Source: Trileptium ribeirensis | Taxonomy: Eukaryota > Nematoda > Enoplea > Enoplida > Thoracostomopsidae | Direction: 5' to 3' | Assembly: GCA_030248225.1 (NCBI GenBank) | Contig: JASANE010019471.1 | Coordinates: forward strand, 94,088-158,087 | Length of the DNA stretch: 64,000 nucleotides | In this document: positions 59,080 to 64,000 of the stretch, piece by piece | Layout of the letters: the number at the start of each line of letters is the position of its first letter | How positions within the stretch are numbered: position 1 is the first letter of the stretch | Translations under genes and position numbers: made by a program | Notes under the pieces: model-generated | Databases searched by the model: none | The model's input: only the letters and a program-made list of their open reading frames with translations | What the model was told of the DNA's origin: nothing

Positions 59080-61280
59080 CGTTGTGACCACCCGAGCCCC
59101 CGAGGACAAGCTCATTCCCCTGGGGACACCGAGCGTTTACCGGAAACACCCTCTATCCTCCTGATACCTCGAACCTCGTGCATGTATGGACTAGACTAAT
59201 CATAGGTGATGACATTATTCTCATAGGAGTAGATAGGTTATCCCGCTGAGACTCCGACCTCTTCTGCGAACTCGGAAACTATTCTCGCTCCTGACGACCA
59301 CCTCTCCCTTCTTGGGAATCCGGCTACCCCCTCCCTGGGACTTGCGGCATCGGTCCATGTACGATAGATACTAGTTCTTATAGAATTCACATGTATCTTA
59401 TCGTATAAGCTCTTGCTTAATTTAGTATGTTAGCGCGTTGGCAATGTTAGTTAAACTAGTGCCGAATGATAGTAAATGACACCAGCGTCGATTATTCAAC
59501 TAGTATTCATTGTATGTTTGGATGTGCTTTGTAATTTGCGGCCAGATCCAAATCCTTACAAAATTAATTCAGCAACAGCTCTTAGATAGTTCAGATGTCT
59601 GCGTATATATTCTTCGGTATATACCCGGATCCGGGTTTATATTCCAAGTGTCGGCACGAGTTTGTAAATTATTACAGAATGCACAAATTAATTCTTCTAT
59701 AAAATGTACGAAAGGTTAGCCAGAACTTTACCCGACTAATATTTAATGCCGAGCTATGTTAAATGGTACAAACACACGTTGTGTTGGGTCGCGTTAACTA
59801 AAAATATCATGAGGCGTTGTCATGTTAGTGCTTGCGTGCAAGCTGTAACTAGGTTTATTGTTAGGATGTCAACATTTCATAACGTGCGCAGAAAGCAAGT
59901 TCACAAAGAATAAAGCAGTTGCAAGAACCTAAATTTTATCAGCGCATTAGCATATGAGGAATAACGATGTCTGTATGTAGTGCAACATTTTCAGACACTG
60001 TTCATAAAATACTCAGCAGAAAATATCTTTAAATAATTAAATTAAGTATTTTCCATTCCTTCATATTTAACAATTTCACCAGATATCTCAGATTGTATTA
60101 AAAAGAATTTCCACTAATACGTTGCAAATTTATTTATAACAATTGCGTAAAATTTATTCCGAATAGCCCAAATATTCCCAAAGAACATATATCACCAAAT
60201 GTTTTCGGAAAATATACTGATTGCTTGGTTAGATTAGGTAGATATTGGTAGATTTGAGGAATAGAATTCATCATAGTCAGCAGCAAAATTGTAAAATGTG
60301 GGTAAGATGTCGGTATTGATGTCGGTATGATTGTAAAATGTGAAGACGTCGGTTTTATTAAAAAAATTTTCTTAACTCTACTGAAGTTAGGTTTGGGATT
60401 GCTAATTTCGTGAGAGAACAATTTGAGCTCAAATGCAAGTTCAAGAACAGTTCAAATTCTGGTCCGATATGCAATACAAACTCGGGAAAACGATTGCAGA
60501 ATTCGTCGGTTGCATCTGAAAAACGCTTTAACTTTTGATTGTCCATCGATGAAGAATCTTCAAGATCAGGGCTTTACACACGCGATTTCTCTGTTCGGTG
60601 TGTAACGAAGTGGTTCTCAAGCCGTTATTCAAGGTTTCCGACGACTGTCCTTTGCTAGCACACTATTCATGAAGCACTGAAAGCCGAAAGTACAGCTAAA
60701 GTCGTTAGTAACATGATGTATGGGCCCGAGCTAAGTTGGTTCTACCAGTCAAGTCAGATCAACCCAATGGCAACCGAGACAAAAGTGCGTTGGCAGGCAC
60801 AGGTAAGGCGCACACTTACGGATTGAAGGTTTCCTTACCGAAAGGTACCTAACGACAATGTGGGCGCAAAATTCATAAAAATGACGATTGCTCCCATGAA
60901 AGCAGAAAGTACCCTTATTGTCTCATTTGTTTTTGATTTATCAGTGAAATGTGTGACCATAAAAAGTTAGCTTGGAGTTAAGGGTTTCACTAAATATAAC
61001 TTAATTACTAATCTAGCTACGCTTATAGGATGCGGCAATATTAAAAAACGGCTATAATTATTTGTATAATTGTTAGGGTCTACCAGGCAACCAGGGGGTT
61101 CCGGTTCAAACCATCCCAAAAACTCCAAAATTAACTAAATGGTCACCAAATCTTTTACTATATCACTCTCTTCCTTTTCTCCCTTGGTTTTCGTTTTCTT
61201 TTTGTTTTCGTGTTTTTCTTCCTTGCTTCCGTGCTAATTTGGATAATTGGCACTCGTTTCCTTTATTAGCTAACACTGGC
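59080..61280. other. Intergenic stretch: GC-richer block, then AT-rich DNA
   Basis: About 59080-59350 is noticeably GC-richer than its surroundings and has many CCTC/GAGG motifs, without coding. It could be an LTR or UTR fragment. Later, a 62-codon minus-strand frame (60546-60358) beginning MDNQKLKRFSDATDEF looks protein-like but has no known match or clear splice sites. A short TGTAAAATGTG...GTCGGTAT repeat occurs near 60290-60345. Confidence 0.35.
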
Positions 61281-61289
61281 TATTTCAAA

Positions 61290-61400
61290 GTGGGAAGGGG
61301 CGGGCACCTTTTTTTTTTTCGGGTGCCCCCGGCAAAACGGAGGTACCCCCGGCTCCTACTCCCCCCCCCGGCAAAAATTTGGGTGCCCCTCGGCTCAAAG
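61290..61400. repeat. GC-rich direct repeats (GGGTGCCCCCGGCAAAA type)
   Basis: GGGCACC, CGGGTGCCCCCGGCAAAA, GGTACCCCCGGCTCCTACTC and CCCCCCGGCAAAAATTTGGG follow each other within about 100 bp, with long T and C runs. It lies at the 3' side of the RTE fragment and may be its tail or a neighbouring element end. Confidence 0.6.
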
Positions 61401-62115
61401 GTCCCCGATGACGAGATCGTCCGCAAACAAGATCTCCCAATCGGCTGGATTAGTTGCTTCTTCCAGGACTATGGCGAACAGTAGAGGACTTAGGACAGAG
61501 CCTTGGTGCACGCCTACGGTATTGTCGAAATGTTTCGAAAAACCATTTTGTGCTCTGACTTGGGAGGTCGACAGTTTGTACAACTCCATGATTTTTTTGC
61601 ACTAGACGCTCGACCACGCCTTGTTTTCGCAGCGCCCACTCAACCACCTTCCTCGATACACGGTCGAGGGCCTTCTCTAAATCAACGAAATCATGCCACA
61701 GCTGTTTTCCCTTCCGCAGTGGCTTCTCTAGTAGTTTGCGGAGCACGAATATTGCATCCGCTATACTCCTGTCAGGCATGAAACCGCATTGTAATTGATT
61801 GATGCTGACCACATCCCGGAGGCGTTTCTCCAGCAGCCGTTCGTACAATTTCATTCCATGCTCCAGAAGTCTGATGCCCCTGTAGGAGCCGCACTCCAGA
61901 GCATATCCTTTACCCTTATAGAGGTAGATCGTGTGGCTGTTGCTCCAATCTGCCGTAATACCATTCGACAAAACGTGGTTCATTGCCATCGTCAGTGCCT
62001 TCACACCACCCTCAGACATCAATTCTGTCGACAACCCAGATGGACGTGTTGCTTTGCCCCTCTAGGTCACTTCCAGCGCTCTTTTGACTTCAGACCCTTG
62101 AAACTCTTAAAATAG
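61395..62115 (-). pseudogene. RTE-clade LINE, RT fragment (both ends truncated)
   Basis: From about 62110: EVKRALEV, GLSTELMSEGGVKALTMAM, ECGSYRGIRLLEHGMKLYER and QCGFMPDRSIADAIFVLRKL. Next come HDFVDLEKALDRVSRKVVEW (motif A), then in a second frame VGVHQGSVLSPLLFAIVLE (motif B) and EILFADDLVI (motif C). A frameshift near 61550 separates the two frames (61450-62034 and 61395-61589). It stops right after FADD. The RTE fragment lies just downstream of the last exon of the minus-strand gene at 62179, probably in or near its 3' UTR. Confidence 0.87.
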
Positions 62116-62178
62116 CTATTGCATATGCTAGTGCATTGCTATTTATTATTCTTTCGTCGATGAGACGACTAAATAAGC

Positions 62179-62754
62179 TCAGTTTGGAACGTCACGATAG
62201 TCAAACTTAAGGTATTTTTGTTTGGAGTCGCTTTGTATGCGTAGGCGAGATGTGTGGAAGTTGGCTAACAATCGTTTACAACCGACGAATTTATTGAGAG
62301 TCTGTTCACATTGTGGCTGCAGTTTTTTCTTCAATTTGTAGTCCTGTTGAACCAACAATAAACCCAATAGTTCCTGGAAATATTTTTCGGAGTATACATA
62401 ACGGCGGAAATTTTATAAATTTTTCACTTTATCTGTTTTATTGTCTGTTTGCTCTTCAACAATTTACAGGAGTTTTGTTTTAGCCGACCGATTGCTTGTA
62501 TAATGCAGACCGGATCACACACTATTGCAGATGTGACTAGACTAAGTATCGTTGCCTTCCTATTAATACTATGAAACAATTTTTTGTCACGTATCATACT
62601 TTCATGAGTTTCCTGTCATTAATCAATCTGTGGCAAAACAAGATTAAAAATTCCTGGATAGAAACGAAATTCCTACCAGAAACGAGGGGAAAATCATAAT
62701 TAGATTTATGCGGACACGAAATAGAGTTAGTAGGCTCTTCATTATCTTCTTTAT
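62179..62754 (-). CDS. Last two exons of an unidentified minus-strand gene
   Basis: Exon 62754-62600 and terminal exon 62373-62179 join in phase 0: LMKgt(AAA|GTATGA ... TTTCCAG|GAA). The first reads KEDNEEPTNSISCPHKSNYD then FVSIQEFLILFCHRLINDRK. The second reads ELLGLLLVQQDYKLKKKLQ, NKFVGCKRLLANFHTSRL and ends KYLKFDYRDVPN-stop. Both are open for their whole length, have good splice sites and ordinary codon use. I therefore believe the gene is real, but I do not recognise the family. The upstream acceptor needs one base from an earlier exon that I could not locate. That exon must be within 62760-63100 or inside the REV3L intron on the opposite strand. REV3L starts only about 370 bp away, so the two genes may be head-to-head or overlapping. 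Confidence 0.55.
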
Positions 62755-63125
62755 CTGCAGGCAACTAGTAGCAATGGACAATAACACCGTGTATTATGTA
62801 CTTTTTGTTCATCACAGATGTAACTATTTGAGATAATTTGGAACTAACTGAGAGGAATTCAGTGATACCTGACTTAATCAACAGCTAGCTTGTAATTCAT
62901 GCCGCACTCAGACAGCCATGCTGCACACAGCTTATTAATTAATTATTAATATTTATTAATTACTAAATTATTAGATATAATAGTCCAATTATTATTGTTG
63001 CTAATGCGTGATGGTATATAACTAAAATTTAATCCCACAGTATTCAGGATTCATTTTAATCTTAAACCAGTGCATCACTCGGCACATCGTATGGTCAGTT
63101 CTTGATTGCTAGCACTACGATATTT

Positions 63126-63294
63126 ATGACGAAATCGTTCTACATTCGTAATGTTGTTTGTGACTGGCACATTGATACACCAATCGCTGGGTACTGTCAC
63201 CAGACAGCATCGTCAACAGGTGCTGCCAACTACAACAGTTGTACTTCAAAATTGAAAACACCTGTGATTGAAATATTTGGATCTACTCCTAATG
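63126..63294 (+). CDS. REV3L: REV3L, DNA polymerase zeta catalytic subunit, first coding exon (partial gene)
   Basis: The ATG at 63126 opens MTKSFYIRNVVCDWHIDTPI, and the exon continues to KTPVIEIFGSTPN before the donor G|GTAAGT at 63295. The N-terminus of REV3 proteins has the same layout: a short strand, then D-x-x-x-x-x-P-x-x-G, a variable Cys/Gln/Ser stretch, and (K)-x-P-V-x-R-(I/V)-F-G-(A/S)-T-P-x-G. The exon ends in phase 1 inside the Gly codon that normally follows TPA/TPN. Polymerase zeta carries out translesion synthesis past DNA damage. The polymerase and exonuclease domains lie beyond the window. The rest of the window is intron and contains a MITE. Confidence 0.82.
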
Positions 63295-63503
63295 GTAAGT
63301 CGTGGTAGGGAAACTAACTTGTCTGTAATGTTAATGTGCTTAATGAGCTTTTGCTAAATGTTGGTAATCGAATTTGGCTGAATTAATGCTTTCTGACTAT
63401 TTAATCAACCTATATGATCAAGGTACATGTATTGCAGTGCAGTTGTGAACAGCTAGCACGTTATTTTGAACTGAGTTTTGGTATAATGGGGTTAGACTGT
63501 AAT

Positions 63504-63820
63504 TGGCCTGTCCACAGTGGGAGTGGGCAGAGCGCCACTTTCCAAATCATCCATGTCTTCCCTCCACTCGGCGAAACCTCTCAAATTCAACTAAATCCAA
63601 TTTTTATTTAATAGAATTTATGTTTTTGTTTGCAAATTGTTTTTAAACATTAATTACCACATTTAGAATGCTAAAACGTCGTTTTATAGGTTGAAAAAAC
63701 AGTAAAACTACATAAAAATATGGGAATATTTGGTATCCGCGTTTTGGTATCCCACGAGAATAAACATATGTGCTCCCCGAAGTCCCACCACACCCCCCCC
63801 CGTTTTCGGAGGGGCCTAAC
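63504..63820. mobile_element. MITE, CTGGCCTGTCCACA family, copy 3 (REV3L intron), 3' end eroded
   Basis: It starts TGGCCTGTCCACAGTGG at 63504 and follows copies 1 and 2 through AATGCTAAAACGTCGTTTT and AGAATAAACATATG. It ends near TTTCGGAGGGGCC without the terminal TGTGGACAGG part. Orientation is the same as the two ARL5 copies. Confidence 0.8.
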
Positions 63821-64000
63821 TACTTCGCCACGGTGGAAAATAACAGATCGTTTATTACTTCTAATTTCTGTTGTTGGAGTAGTGGTAGTGGTAGATTATT
63901 AAGCTTATCTTTGTCCTGTAGTCTGCTTGGTAATTCCGGTTTTTACCAAAATATTCTTACGGAGTTGTGATTTAAAGTGTATATATAATGTTACTATTAC

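Noticed and set aside
1..64000. CRISPR array, rRNA genes, bacterial-type operators or terminators
   Set aside because: No regularly spaced repeat-spacer pattern or rRNA signature was seen, and the gene structure is eukaryotic.

Overview
The window is AT-rich animal (metazoan) nuclear DNA, probably from an invertebrate. Host genes are split into short exons by GT-AG introns of hundreds to thousands of bases. The rest is a dense graveyard of non-LTR retrotransposons, an LTR element, a Merlin-type DNA transposon, MITEs and decayed coding sequence. I cannot name the species. No bacterial operons, rRNA, CRISPR array or convincing tRNA gene was seen.

Host genes, left to right. (1) 295-4885, plus strand: last six visible exons of the ribosome-biogenesis methyltransferase FTSJ3/SPB1. 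(2) 15243-31086, minus strand: a complete six-exon ARL5-type ARF-like GTPase (179 codons plus stop), with all splice phases matching. The FTSJ3 and ARL5 genes converge. (3) 62179-62754, minus strand: last two exons of a gene I do not recognise. (4) 63126-63294, plus strand: first coding exon of REV3L, catalytic subunit of DNA polymerase zeta, running off the right edge.

Mobile DNA by region. 7.4-9.4 kb: a Tx1/L1-like LINE remnant split by a MITE with a TTA target duplication. 9.6-10.7 kb: a decayed Polinton/Maverick-like family-B DNA polymerase relic. 12.4-13.0 kb: a foldback element. The ARL5 introns hold several MITEs and a tandemly duplicated terminal coding exon. 34.7-47 kb: a four-level nest, in which a Merlin transposon sits in a CR1-like LINE, which sits in an RNase-H-bearing LINE, which split the integrase of an old Gypsy element. 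47-54 kb: further CR1-like and RTE LINE fragments and a pogo/Tigger fragment. 57.8-59.1 kb: a symmetric pair of hairpin-rich TIR elements around a tandem repeat. 61.4-62.1 kb: an RTE LINE fragment.

The host genes do not form a pathway. The mobile elements explain most of the remaining sequence and record the order of insertion. Nearly all element ORFs are broken. The 331-residue Merlin transposase is the only apparently intact element gene, and it carries Asp instead of the usual third catalytic Glu.
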